From Uloborus plumipes (taxonomy: Eukaryota > Arthropoda > Arachnida > Araneae > Uloboridae), in the NCBI GenBank assembly GCA_038373865.1, contig JAXGGA010003957.1, positions 1-64,000 on the forward strand: a stretch of 64,000 nt of DNA, given 5' to 3'. Of the stretch, positions 1 to 12,028 are shown piece after piece. Position 1 is the first letter of the stretch; the number at the start of each line of letters is the position of its first letter. The position numbers and the translations under genes were made by a program. The notes beneath the pieces are model-generated. The model searched no databases and was not told the DNA's origin. It was given only the letters and a program-made list of their open reading frames with translations.

Positions 1-1435
1 GCATTTGCTTCAGTTCTGCTACAGCCCTGGCTTATGGACGGTAACTCATTGCAATAGATAATTAACAGGAGGACGGGAACCGCAAATGTAGTTCGTCTTA
101 ACAGTAATTCGTTTTAGCATGTTCGAATTAATGTGGTTTGACTGTATAAAGAATAATTTAAATTTCCATTGTAAGTAAATTATTTTCTGAATGATGCATT
201 TAGATTTTACTCCTTAAGAGAAACCAGGGGTTTCAAGAAAATGTTAACATTAAAAACTGCTTCCTTTAGCAAAGGAATTAAGAAACGCTGCTTTAAGGTT
301 AGCCTTTAAAATAGGGATGGACCGGATAGTGGTTTTGCCGGATACCGGATATCGGATACCCGGTGGCTCATCACACGCCGGATACCGGATATCCGGCATT
401 ACAATTACATTGCATGTTCGCTTATTTTTATGTAATGCAGCTTCAAAACAATAAATCAAAGTTGTTTCTCGCATAATTTCTTTAAGAACATGTTAAATAC
501 ATTTAAATTAATTTTTAAAGCCTCTATTTTATTTGTACAGGAGTAGCGCTACATATGAAATGAAACACTAGCATATTGTGATTTCTTTCTAAATTATGTA
601 TTTTTATCAAAATAGACGAAACTTTTGAAAAAGATTGAATTAAATATTTCTGTATATACTCAAAGTTTAAACTTTTAATTATTCTTAGTTTAAATTTTAA
701 AGCTTTTCTGTTTCAATATCATTTCAATAGGTTTCTACGTAAATGATACAGTTATTAAATATTTCACCAATATTAAAAAAAAAGAAAGAAACAAAGAAAG
801 AAAAAAGGAAAAAAAAACTAAGCTCAGATAAACGTTTTTTTTTTTTTTCAAATTGATACATATTTTATTAGAATTTTATGAATTTAAACTTCATTACAAA
901 GTAACACATTTTCTTATTTCTAATTTTGCAATAATATAAAGCAAAATTTTGCTTTGAAATTCTTTTTTTTAAAGAATAATATGCATGTAATTTTTCTAAC
1001 ATACAAGTTAAAGAAGAAAATATTAAAACAGGACCAGTGTGTTAAATAATAATAATAATAATAATAAAGTTATACTCAAATAATCAGTTAAAAATTTTAT
1101 ATAACTCCAAAAAACAAAGGAACATGTTTTCTGAAGATTCAAATCAGCAGTTTAAATATACTTTTAAGAGGTATGCTAAAGTTGTTCACTTTTTAAAAAA
1201 CAAATGAGTAAACTTTACTTAAATAATCAACTTGAAATTTTACTTTAGTTCCAAAAAATTAAGATACACATTCTTAAAAGTGGCAAATTATCATTTTAAA
1301 CACATTAAGGGTCATGCTAAACATATTCACTTTTTTAAAAACAAATTAATAAACTAATTCTTAAACGATCACCTCGAAATTCAACTTCATTTTGAAAAAA
1401 TAAAGATACATTCCGAGATGCAAATGTTATATTTA

Positions 1436-2385
1436 TGGGTTATTCCAGCCAAAATGGTACAAATCATGTCTGAAATTGTCGAGTTAAGTTTATCAAATGA
1501 AGTAATTTTCGCCAACTAGTCATTGTTTTGAAAATTTTTCTCTGTTTATTTGTGCATAATAAAGTGTAAATGGCTTGTATATATGAGTCATTCATTAAGG
1601 GTTTTGAATAGTTCGACCACTTTGTGTAACAGAGGAGACAAATGAGGTTTGAAAAATATATTTCTAATCGTAAAGAAAAGTTAATTACAGAACAAGTATA
1701 AAATGAACTAAGCATCCTAAAACTAATTCTGTCTGCAATTTCAAGAAAAAATATTTTTTGCACTATTAATGCGACTGCAACAGAGTGGACATCCCACAGT
1801 GGAAATTAACTATCATCAGCAAAGAACTTTAGGCTTATCTTAGTTACTGATTATATAATTCAATGTATCAAAGTAATCAAAGCAGATACATTACTTGTAC
1901 TTATTAAAAAAAATATCACATTGAATGCGATTGCTTATTTTATTTCTGAAAGGCTTGTAACAGAGTGGACAGTTTGAAACATAAAAAAAAATCTAGGAAC
2001 AAAGATAAATAGGTGTTTTTCCAAGATTTTTTTGTTTACATACATAAAAATCAGCAGAAAGGGTGTCAGAAGCATTTTTTGTGCTGTGCATTGCAAATGA
2101 TTTTGTTGTTGCATTTCAGCTTAGAGCTTAATCTTAAATTGCATTTTAAGTCCTAGCAATTTGAAGCTGGGGCAGATCATTTTTTTCTTCTTTTGCCAAA
2201 GAATTTTTTTTGGGGGGGAATGGGGTTATAAATGGCTTATGCCTAAATAAGTAATACTTGGTTACACACAATTAGATGGAGAACAAATAAAAAAAATATA
2301 ATTAATTGGTGGTAAACGTTAAAATTAATTCCCAAAATTCTGAAGTATCGAGACTGATTTGTACCATTTTCGCTGAAATGACCGA
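1436..2385. mobile_element. TA-flanked miniature inverted-repeat element, nested
   Basis: The ends match as imperfect inverted repeats, left TGGGTTATTCCAGCCAAAAT against right-complement TCGGTCATTTCAGCGAAAAT, continuing GGTACAAATCA in both. TA flanks both ends. The interior repeats AACAGAGTGGACA near 1779 and 1961. No coding capacity is recognised. A Tc1/mariner-like class is plausible but unproven. Confidence 0.7.
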
Positions 2386-3385
2386 TATATTATCATTATT
2401 ATTTAAAATTATTCTAAACATGTTCACTTTAAAAAATAAATTAATAAACTTATATCTAAATAATTAACTTAAAGTTTTACTTAAATTCTAAAAGACAAAA
2501 TACACTTTCTAATGATGCAAATTAACATCTTAAATACAGTCAAGTTTAAATAGCTCATAGTCCCAAGGGACCGGCTAAAAACTTAAGAGTTATTGATAGT
2601 TCGAGTTACAAGCAGTTCCTACCGTCTTTTCAAGACTTTGGGACCAAATGAAAACTTTGAAATGAAGGTATATTTGAGTTTATAAAGCTTTGAGTTATCG
2701 AAAATCGATTGAATGTTATTGAGGGTCATGCTCAACATGTTCTCGAGGAGTTACGGAGCGGCGTGACAGACGTGAAAAGATTCTAATAGCAGATAAATAT
2801 CTTTTCTGAAAGGAAGGTATTACAAAAAGAAAGAACGAAACAAAGTGCAAAATTCAAAATTTCTTCACACACATTTAAACTCTTTCAAAAAAAAAAAAAA
2901 AAGTATGGTTTTAAGTTGCGACGATTCATGGGGACAGATGTTTTCATTATCTAAAAGAAAACTTTCGTCAATGTTAGATAGGTTATTTAGTGTATGTTAT
3001 TTTCAATTATAAATAAAGCAATAATAGTGGCAAAGTAAAATATCTAATTACAACATCATTGGGTGTTAATAGATCGCAATTTTTGTTAGAAGCACAAAAA
3101 CTAAAAATAAAAGAATTCAATAAATAAAATAATTTGAGAATTTATATTAAAAGCTACTGCGATTAATTTTTATGAACTAACGATATGATCGTAAGTTTTT
3201 TTTCAAACTTTTGTCGCATATTAATCCTTGAAGGTTTGTAGCCTTTTCTTTCTAAATATTTTAACTAAAATATTTTTTAAAAGCTGAAGACAATCATATT
3301 TTATCTGGCAATTGTGAAAAATCAAATATGCAGAATGCTTCCATGTCCAGTACACAGTCGGAGGAATAACACAATTTATGTTTTA

Positions 3386-4329
3386 GGGGCGATTCTCTGT
3401 AAACTGGTAATTTACAGTCCGGACCGAGTATTTTAAAAATAATAAAGTGTAATAAAATAATTATCGCTCTAAATATGAGTAAAGTATTAATACTTGGTGG
3501 CCCAATTGTATTTGGAGCGATAACAATTTAATTTTTTTTCTAGAAATTATCTAAGTGCTAAAAACACAGTCCCCTGGCTGTCCCAATCCAATAGTTTAAC
3601 ATTTCAAAGCAATATTTCAAAAATCCTATCAACACTACCTAAATTTGGCAATTATTATCTAAAAATAGAATAATGCAGCTATATTTTTTTCATGATATAA
3701 TGCCTAATTACTTATTTTTTAAACTTAAAATTGTCATGTAAATTCTGTCCGGAGATTTTTCAAACAGTCCCCTGAGTCATATTCAAAGCTCCAGTAGAAA
3801 AAAATCTGTTACTCTTGCAAATGTTTTTTGACATGAAGTTTAAAGCAATCAGTGTGAATTTGCTGAAATTGCCGAGAATGGTGCTGAAACGATACTTAGT
3901 TTAGTTTGAGAGCCACATTTGTGATGAAAGTTGCCATCAGGATCGTTACGAAAACAGTCCTCTGGGAAGTGATTTTATTAATTTCAATTAGTTTAATTAT
4001 GAAACATATTAGTTATTATGTGCACGATTTGTGCCTAAATTTATAGGTAGTCTCGTAACTAATTATGCTCCAATAGTTTTGCAGATATTACACAACAAAG
4101 AGCAAAAACACAGTCACCTGGCCACAGTCCCCTGCCTAGTTATACCAGGCGGGGGACTTACCCCCTATCACAATTTATCAGAAAAACACAAGCTTCAATT
4201 GGCCCTCTTTCAAACCAAAGTAATAGATTCATTTTCTGAGCAATAGTAAAATAATTATACGGACATTTCAAAAAACCATGCCCGGACAGATTTCGTGTGA
4301 AAAATGACGAGTTTACAGAGAATCACCCT
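3386..4329. mobile_element. TA-flanked miniature inverted-repeat element with repeated CAGTCCCCTGG motif, nested
   Basis: The left end GGGGCGATTCTCTGTAAACT and right-complement AGGGTGATTCTCTGTAAACT differ at two positions, and TA flanks both sides. The interior carries the short motif ACAGTCCCCTGG or close variants at about 3568, 3764, 3954, 4109 and 4123. The 71-residue open frame at 4031-4246 shows no recognisable domain and is unlikely to be a gene. Confidence 0.75.
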
Positions 4330-4661
4330 TAAAGCAAAAATTGGTAAAAAGGAAAGATGAAAAGTAATTACATCATCTAAAAGGTTTATCAAACAATGAA
4401 ATTTTTAACTAAGATTTTTATAAAAAAGAAAATATTTAATTAGGTCCTCACATCTTACCGGATAACCCTCACATCAATTCCGGATATTCCCCCCATCAAT
4501 ACCGGATACTTAGCCGGATATCCTGCAAAAATCTTCCGGATATCCGTATCCAGCGCGGTCAGCCGGATCGGATATCCGGAAGTACCGGATACTTAAAATA
4601 TCAGCCGGATAGGCCGGATACCGGATAGTTACCGGATATCCGGTCCATCCCTACTTTAAAA

Positions 4662-6410
4662 GAAATTTGCTTTAGAATAAGACTTATCTGTACAGTTGCA
4701 TTCTACAGAGTATAATTTTAGTAATAATAATAATAAATAAATAAAGGGTATTTGAGAAATCAACCTGTAGAATTTCAGGCTAAATTCAAAGTATAATTTG
4801 CGCAGAGTACTCGCAATTCAGTTTTACTGTAATTTTTAGTTTGGGCTCGCAATCCATTATGACTCGAGGCGCATTGGTTACACTGTCACATGATTGGTGC
4901 CAGTAATTTTCTTTTCTAATCCATCCCTGGTAATTTTGATACGATAACGTTTTGAATTAGTTTTCGACAATGTTCATACAGACATAGAAAATAATAGGAT
5001 ATTAGATCGATATAATACACATTAAATCTAATGTAAGATAATGAGAATAATAAGTAAAGAAGAGAAGCTTTGTTAATTATACAGTCTCTGGCTGTTTAAT
5101 TCATACAAATTGACATGCCTAACATCAGGAGGTTGAATTTATATCAAATTAAAAATAACTAATTTTTATCTATTATTAATCCAGCTCAAACAACTAATAT
5201 ATTTATTTGAATTGGTCAAAAAATAGTTTTTTAGGAAATACGATTAATGTATGGGTTAGAAGCCATCGAAACATGTACATTAATCATATATAATGTGTTA
5301 GAAAGTTCAAATCCTTGTCACATGAGCCTCCAAAATACTACGAATTTTCAAGAGTTTACAAAAACGATTCAACAGCGAGGTATTCGGAGCAACTCATAAA
5401 GTGTCCCAAACATTCATCTCCTCGAAGACGAAGGTACAACTTCTTCTATAAAACGATCGCAACTTATAATTTGATTAGTAAATAAAAGTTTTCCGACGCT
5501 TTATCGAACAAAATTGCAGATTTTTACTTTGCAACTATTTCAATTGTTTTCCATGAGGACGTTGGAAATTTAGGAATATCACTTAAAGAAATTAAGGAAT
5601 CGCACGTGCGGGAATGAAACTACTGCAACATGACGAATGATTTTTTGTGTATGATGTCACGATGGATCCAAAAAAGACTTTGGAATTGCATTTATATTAT
5701 TTTTATAAATTTTAAAGTATAATAGCTTGAAGAAGATACGTGTCAAACCTAGACTCTTTTCTTTTCTTCCAGACAGCATTTTATAACTGAGGTTTACTTC
5801 ATTTTCCTTGGAGTGACTGTAAAATGTCACCCCAGGTCCTCTTTCCTCTCTCTCTCTCTCTCTTTTTTAACGTGACGACTATTGTTAACTGCCTTGAATA
5901 AAGTCTATAGAAGACACATTTTTTAAAACTTGTTTAATTGAGGCAGTGAGAAGCCAAAAGATACTTTTTATTTTGAGTAAAACGCGTTCTTAGTTTCTGA
6001 AAAATAAACACCTACTAGAGCTATTAATATCATCTCTCGCTCCAAAACAGAGGCCTGTTTCTCCTACCATTTATACTATTTATCTGAAAGTTTTTTCTTT
6101 TGACACTTACACCCCATTTTGTCTAGGTTCTGTTGTGTCTAGGTGTTCAATTTCGTTTTTAACTTCTATAAGCATTATAATCTTATTTATCATGTTTGTA
6201 GCCTGTTTTTCTGTTACCACGCGGAACTTATTTATTTCTTCATGAAATTCCAAGATTTACCCCTCATTTTAAATCTTATCGTGCTGGCTATTGATAAAAA
6301 AAATAAACCCACAATCTAAAACTTGTCTTTTGTGTCAAAAAAAAAAAAGACAAGAAAAAAAAATAGTTTTCTGTTTTTTGTTACACATTACATCATTCGA
6401 AAACTGAGAT
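4662..6410. other. Non-coding AT-rich sequence
   Basis: No exon or transposon terminus is recognised. A (CT)n tract lies near 5,850-5,862. Confidence 0.5.
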
Positions 6411-6482
6411 GCAGAAGTGCCGTTAGATAGAGCGTTGCGCTAGAAACGCGAATATCGTAGGTTCGACCCTGCTATGGGTTTT
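6411..6482 (+). repeat. tRNA-like sequence, probably a decayed SINE head or tRNA pseudogene
   Basis: An A-box-like TTAGATAGAGCG and a B-box GGTTCGACCC are correctly spaced. The anticodon arm TTGCG-CTAGAAA-CGCGA and T arm GTAGG/CCTGC both fold. The loop would give anticodon AGA (Ser), but the long variable arm of tRNA-Ser is absent and the acceptor ends do not pair well. A working tRNA is therefore unlikely. Confidence 0.5.
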
Positions 6483-6827
6483 GTCGCTTTTGATTGACTT
6501 CTTTTCACTGATTAATTTTGATTCAAATCTCCAAGAACACATTCTGGAAATGCATTGTAAGATTTTGTACTATAATTGTACCGTTGCATTAAAACTGGAA
6601 AAGCAACTTTATTTCAGCATGGTGATTTAGTATGAATAATATTTCTTAAAGATGCTTAACTTTTTTTGTAGTTTTTGTTTCCTTAATACTTCATAAAACT
6701 ACGAAAGTAATGCATTATTTCATTTTCTTTTAAATCGGCGAAATATAACAAGTCCCTTTGTGACTGTTTTTCAAAAAAATACCGTTAAAAAATAAATTTT
6801 TGAAAACTGTTGTCAAGCGTGAATGCT

Positions 6828-8890
6828 TCATAGTGTTAATAATATTATTAAATATCTAACTTTTATAGTTGTAAAGAACGTGAATTTTATTGTTCGGTTT
6901 AGCTTTATTTATTCTAAAAAAATGTTAGGAGAAGATCTTTTGTTCGGAATTAAGGCTTACCTAGTAGTGGATATCGTCAAAAAGCTTCCGTAAGGGCTCC
7001 GTTATGAAACACACGCTGCATTTAAGACCAGCAGTTAAAAATTAATAGTGCCCAATTATGAAATAATACTGAAGATTAATGGAAGTTCTTAATTTGTATA
7101 TTCAATTACTTTCCTCAATGGAAGGAAATGATATTTAGTGGGACACATTAGAGCTTCCGTATACGATGTACATAATTTTCTGTGTAATATAACCTCACAC
7201 GTCGTCAGACTTATTTTAAGCCACAATTATGGTAATACAACTCCAGTGGTTATAAGGGTAACATGAAAGTAGCTTGTAGTACGCAAATGAAATTGCCTGA
7301 ACATAACCTATTCCTTCTATGTCCACAATTGCCCGTTAGCATTATAAAGCCATAAACGATGAAGGCTGAAAAAAAACTAGTTTCATTAATAGGCTGAATG
7401 GGCTTACATAAGTGCATTTGAAATTATCACTAAATCAATCAATAGGAAACATATTGACTGGAAGCTGTCGTTAAAAGCGGGCCAGGTGTAGCAATTAGCA
7501 GACATGAAAAAGTCTTAATCGATCATATATCTTCGTATTAAGTGTTGATAATAAAAAAAAACTGAACGTATAAGTATTCCGTTCTACGTGACTTCCTGCG
7601 CTTTCGAAAATTTGGGTACAATACATCATCAAAAATGCCACAATTTATGACTTCCTCAGATGCCGAAGTGTGGAAAGGTTTAAGATTCTGTGACAATGAC
7701 ATAACTTTTTTTTCTCCGCCATGTTGAGTTCTCGAGTCGTAAAACTTAAGCTTCTGACGGAACTAATTGAGTTGAGTGAAACGTCAGCTGCTCTATCTGG
7801 AAGCAGAGGAATTTTATTGGCTATTTTTTTTCCAATATTTCTTGATAACTCCACCTATTGGTTAAGCCAAGTGGAACAAACGATCAGCATAAAATCTATT
7901 TAACGCCTACTTGAGATTTTTTTTCTCTCGAAAACTCATAAAAATGCAAAATATCAAGTTATTCGGTTAATCTTTTGAAACTCTAAATTCCTATCGTTTG
8001 TGGCAGACACTGTAACGTTGTAAAAGAGTAGTTGGATTAAAACTTAAAAGTATAGTGTAGCTTAGTTTCAAAGCAAATAGTTGGTTAGAAAACTTTACTA
8101 ATGAAACAATGATCCCCTAGATGCCTGCCTACATATTAAAAGAAAATCTTCTGACGAAAAAAAAAATTTTTTTCAACTAAACAAATTTATAGCAACAGAA
8201 AAGTTTATTTCATGAAACTGTATACTTAAATGGAACTTAAAGCAATTTTCACTTTTCAAAGTACCGTAAAGTCGGGTTACTTGGACCCTAAGGGGTTACT
8301 TGAGCCCATTACAGTAAAATGAAAAAATCTAGGTTTGGTACTTATTAGTTGAAGACTTGAACGTAGTTCCTCGTTTCTCCTCTAGGTAGAAGCACTCTGC
8401 AGTCTCTAATGCTAGTACCAAACCCAGATTTTATCATTTTACTGTGGGCTCAAGTAACCTCCTTGTGGGTCCAAGTAACCCGACTTTACGGTATTAAAAA
8501 AAAAAAAGACAAAAGTCGTTGACGTTCTGCATAATAACTTTGTACTAGTGGCGTACTTGGAAGCTAATAATTTGCGTAGATTATTTTCAATAATCTTTAT
8601 ATTAGTTTAAAAAAACTAAAAAATACGCTTTTACATGCACTTATAATGCCTAAACATGTGATGTAGTTTAGCCTTTAGAATTAATAATAGTATTAAATAT
8701 ATTTCTTTCATATTTGCAAAGAACGTGAATTTATCTTTTATTCAGAGTTACAGACAATCAACTGAAACATTTATAACACATCAACATGTATTATTATAGT
8801 TTAGCCTTTAGTGTTAGTAATAGTATTAAATATATTACTTTTATATTTGTAAAGAACGTGAATTTTATCTTTTATTCATAGTTACATACA
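6828..8890. repeat. Three dispersed copies of an AT-rich unit, two in near tandem
   Basis: Sequence containing TAATAGTATTAAATATAT and AAAGAACGTGAATTT occurs at 8665-8755 and again 134 bp later at 8799-8890. A more diverged copy is at about 6,828-6,892. No transposon end is recognised. Confidence 0.55.
8262..8493. mobile_element. 232-bp palindromic miniature element
   Basis: The two ends are long inverted repeats beginning TACCGTAAAGTCGGGTTACT, with matching continuation over about 80 bp per arm (AAGTAACC and GTAAAATGA blocks). TA at each end fits a Tc1/mariner-like target. No coding content. Confidence 0.75.
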
Positions 8891-8958
8891 TACATACAAA
8901 CAAACCCACATGTGAAACTTATGACAGAGTGAAGTAATTAAATACCTTTGTGCAACTG

Positions 8959-9386
8959 ATGTAGAAGAAATTACAACGTTAAGGAAGCACAAATACGCAG
9001 GGATACTGCAGACACGTGTTTCGGCGTTACAAGGAACGCCTTTTTCAATGCAAAAAAGTTGAGCTTATGGATGCACAGACATCCGACAAAACCAACGGGA
9101 ACAGAAGCGAACAGTTTAAAAAGCAAAGAAAACAGATTATCCGAAAACCAATTTAAAAAAAAAAGGCTTTTTTGGCTTGAAACTTTTTTATTGGTGTTCG
9201 TATAATCTGCTTTGTTTGCTTTTTAAGCTGTTCGCTTCTGTTCCCGTTACTTTTGTCGGATGTCTGTGCATCCATAGGCTTTTTTTTTTTTTTGCATTGA
9301 AAAAGGCGTTCCTTGTAACGCCGAAACACGTGTCTGCAGTATCCTTGCGTGTTTGAGCTTCCTTAACGATGTAATTTTCTCTACAT
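8959..9386. repeat. 428-bp fold-back repeat carrying two structured motifs
   Basis: The arms 8959-9155 and 9189-9386 are near-complementary over about 195 bp, separated by about 33 bp of A/T-rich sequence. Each arm holds one copy of the motif GCATTGAAAAAGG, stem loop, GAAACACGTGTCTGCAG. The open frames seen here are shadows of the repeat. Confidence 0.8.
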
Positions 9387-11958
9387 AACAAAAGCGTATT
9401 AAAAAGGAATGTCTGTACTTCTCTAAAATATCCTCCGAACCGGAGATGGTCCGGTGACGTGACACGGAATGACTCTATGATATTTTTTTGCAGCAATTTT
9501 TCGCACCTCTGCTACCTATTTCCTGCCAAGGCCGGCACCACTCAGCTTAACTAATAGCAAACCGCTCTTAACTGATGTGGGTGCTTAAGCAGAACATTTT
9601 TGGGTCTTGTTTCTATTACGTAGGTCTGACGCATGGGCTCTTGAACTACTCAGCGTTTGCGCAGTCGAATTTCGGCAGCAATAGCAATGCCAAAGGTACT
9701 ACGTTCAAAGTGCAACGTTCAAAGTATTTAACGGGTGGGTTTTTAGGGTTCAAACCTCCTCCGAGATTTTTCAAAACTATTCCAAAAAATGCTTTTTAAA
9801 GTCCTTTTTTGCTGAAAAATAATATTATTATTATTTTATTTTTAATTTTCTTATTTATTTTCCAATTTCATTTGAAAAATGAAATTACCATCATTGAATG
9901 GTAGTAAAAAAAATTTTTGATTTATCTTAAATATTTACTTTTATTGTAGTTTTTGCAAACATAATTTCACACACAACAATGCACCTTTTTAACTTGGACG
10001 AAGATGCTTTGTACACATCAGAATTTTTCCCTTCATTGGAAAGATATGTTATTATTTTATTTTTCATTTTAATGCCCCTTAAGCATCTATTGCAACAAAA
10101 AGCAGATACATAATAGAATATAGAACATGAAATTAAATTTTAGTTATCATATAGATTTAATGAGAAATGTGTCGGTAAAACCCTCCCCGAAAAATAGTTT
10201 GGTTACGGCTCTTGTTCAAAGTTATGTAAAGTTTTTATTTATTTACTGAAAAAACTTAAATTAAAACTACATTTCCAATTTTAAGGTTTAATACACTACC
10301 AGGTCAACCTTGATACGCGAAAAAAAATATTTGAAACAGAAAGCATTTCATAAATTTTTAGGAAAAGGCAAATTAAATACAATCATTTCAAGTAAAATGC
10401 GGAAAGGGTGAATGCCTTTAAATGAGAATTAGAGACAAAACCGCCAAGCCATTGTATAAAAGCAAAAACTCCTCTGTAAAAAAAGGAGAGATTATTTAAG
10501 TCAATGAGGAAGTTTTAAAAATCATAAGGTGTAGGTAAAAATGACAAACTCACTTCAAACACTATGAAGCGGCATGACGGAAGCAATTGAAATTATTTCT
10601 CATAAATACGGACAGGTCATCAATTTGATTGAAAGAAAGAATTCGATAAGGTGAAAGGAAGATGAGGCGTAATAAATCAACTGAACGTTGGCAAGAAAAT
10701 AATGGATTTCATCAAGGAATAAAAGTTTTTTAGTGAGCATCATCAGCAGGCACACACAAATTTTAAGTGAATGTGCCAAAAAAATTGTAACTTGTATGTG
10801 TAGTAACAATATGAGCAGTAATCTTATTAATTCGTCAGACAATTTTATAACAGGAAATTATTTTGTTTTATTATTTGAAATCATACGGTTTAGCGTACAC
10901 ACATTTAATAAGAAAAAACAAAAACAAGAAAGCATTCATTCTAAAATGCTTGTTGCAATTTACATGCATACATTCCTTTGATCAATTTATCCAAACCGCT
11001 CAGAGCAGACAGGTTTTGTGTGTCTATGAAAAGCTTTCTATTGGAAAGTTTAAATATGAACTAATTGTTTTATTAATTAATTAAACTAATTGCATCATAA
11101 AATGTCAACATTTTATAAAACAATTACATTGTACTGCAATGGAAATTACATGACATCAAACAAATTCATGCAATGAATTACTTCAAACCAGTTGCTGCAT
11201 TAAGTTCGAAAACTTTACAATTACCAAGTTTTTGAATATTTTTTTTAACTAAAATTTTTATTTTAAAGATTCTGAATTTTATGTAATGTATGTGAAATAT
11301 TTCCAGTATTTATTCTATAATGTTAACAGTTTCTGTTTGTATAACTTTAATTTACACTGAGCTAATGTACTACGTGCATTAACTCAAGTACCTCCGAAGA
11401 AGGGACACCTTTATTTGAAGGACGAAATTTTCGGTCTCCGCCCCCTCCCCCCCCCCCCCCCGAAAAGCAGCCTAGATACTAGATGGCGTGCATATCAGCA
11501 TGCATTTCTCATTGTCTCATTCAAAAACTGCACTAGACACACCTTTTTAGTTTTGACACATGAATCAATACGTTTCGTTGATACAGAATCCAGTAGTTCA
11601 TTCAAAATTCAGATCGAAAGTTTAAATTTGTTTTGATTCCTAATTCGTGCTGCCTAATTGATACGCAATGATTAGTATTACAAAATACTCCCAGCATAGG
11701 AACAACGAACAAGCTCTTGATTTAATTTTGTCATTTATTATCTGAACTGCATATTTAGCTGTATAATCCTGTCATCTTTTTGAAATATGTCCTGACTGGA
11801 TCGGATAAGATGAATTCCAGTGTGCGAAGGCTTGGAGGATTGTTCCAACGCTAAGAGGTGGGGCAAGGAGAAAAAACAGAAAACTTTTCGTCGGTAGAAC
11901 AGTTGTACCCGCCATTGGCTAAAAGTTAAGAATGCAAATTGGGTATGCTTTTTTACAG
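9387..11958. other. Non-coding sequence, no recognised feature
   Basis: No domain or splice-bounded exon is recognised. The small open frames show no similarity I know. A poly-C tract lies at about 11,448-11,461. Confidence 0.45.
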
Positions 11959-12028
11959 GATTAATAGAAGCATTGGGTTACGAAGTTAGAATCTTATATT
12001 CAGTTTACTTTCAACCTAGAAACAAAAG
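11959..12028 (+). CDS. AGMO: Candidate N-terminal coding exon of AGMO
   Basis: The 70 bp between TTTTTTACAG and GTAACA stay open in one frame. They read LIEALGYEVRILYSVYFQP followed by RNKR, ending in phase 2. The pattern glycine, aromatic, Arg, Leu-Tyr, then Pro resembles the N-terminus of vertebrate AGMO just before the first membrane segment. A linking exon of length 1 mod 3 is needed to reach exon 15625-15752 and I could not find it. The initiator Met is not identified either. This could be a chance open stretch. Confidence 0.42.

Larger units (their letters stand above)
312..4653. mobile_element. hAT-type DNA transposon, 4.3 kb, with perfect 8-bp target duplication
   Basis: The ends are inverted repeats: TAGGGATGGACCGGATA on the left and its exact complement on the right (17 bp). 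The insertion is bounded by an 8-bp direct repeat CTTTAAAA at 304-311 and 4654-4661, diagnostic of hAT elements. Both subterminal regions are packed with CCGGATA/TATCCGG units (about 315-410 and 4455-4640), which look like transposase-binding arrays. No transposase reading frame is visible. Two other elements are nested inside (1436-2385 and 3386-4329), so the original element was about 2.4 kb and non-autonomous. Confidence 0.9.

Noticed and set aside
9188..9496. Minus-strand open frames in the fold-back
   Set aside because: They encode repeat sequence, including the structured motif, and are mirrored by the other arm.
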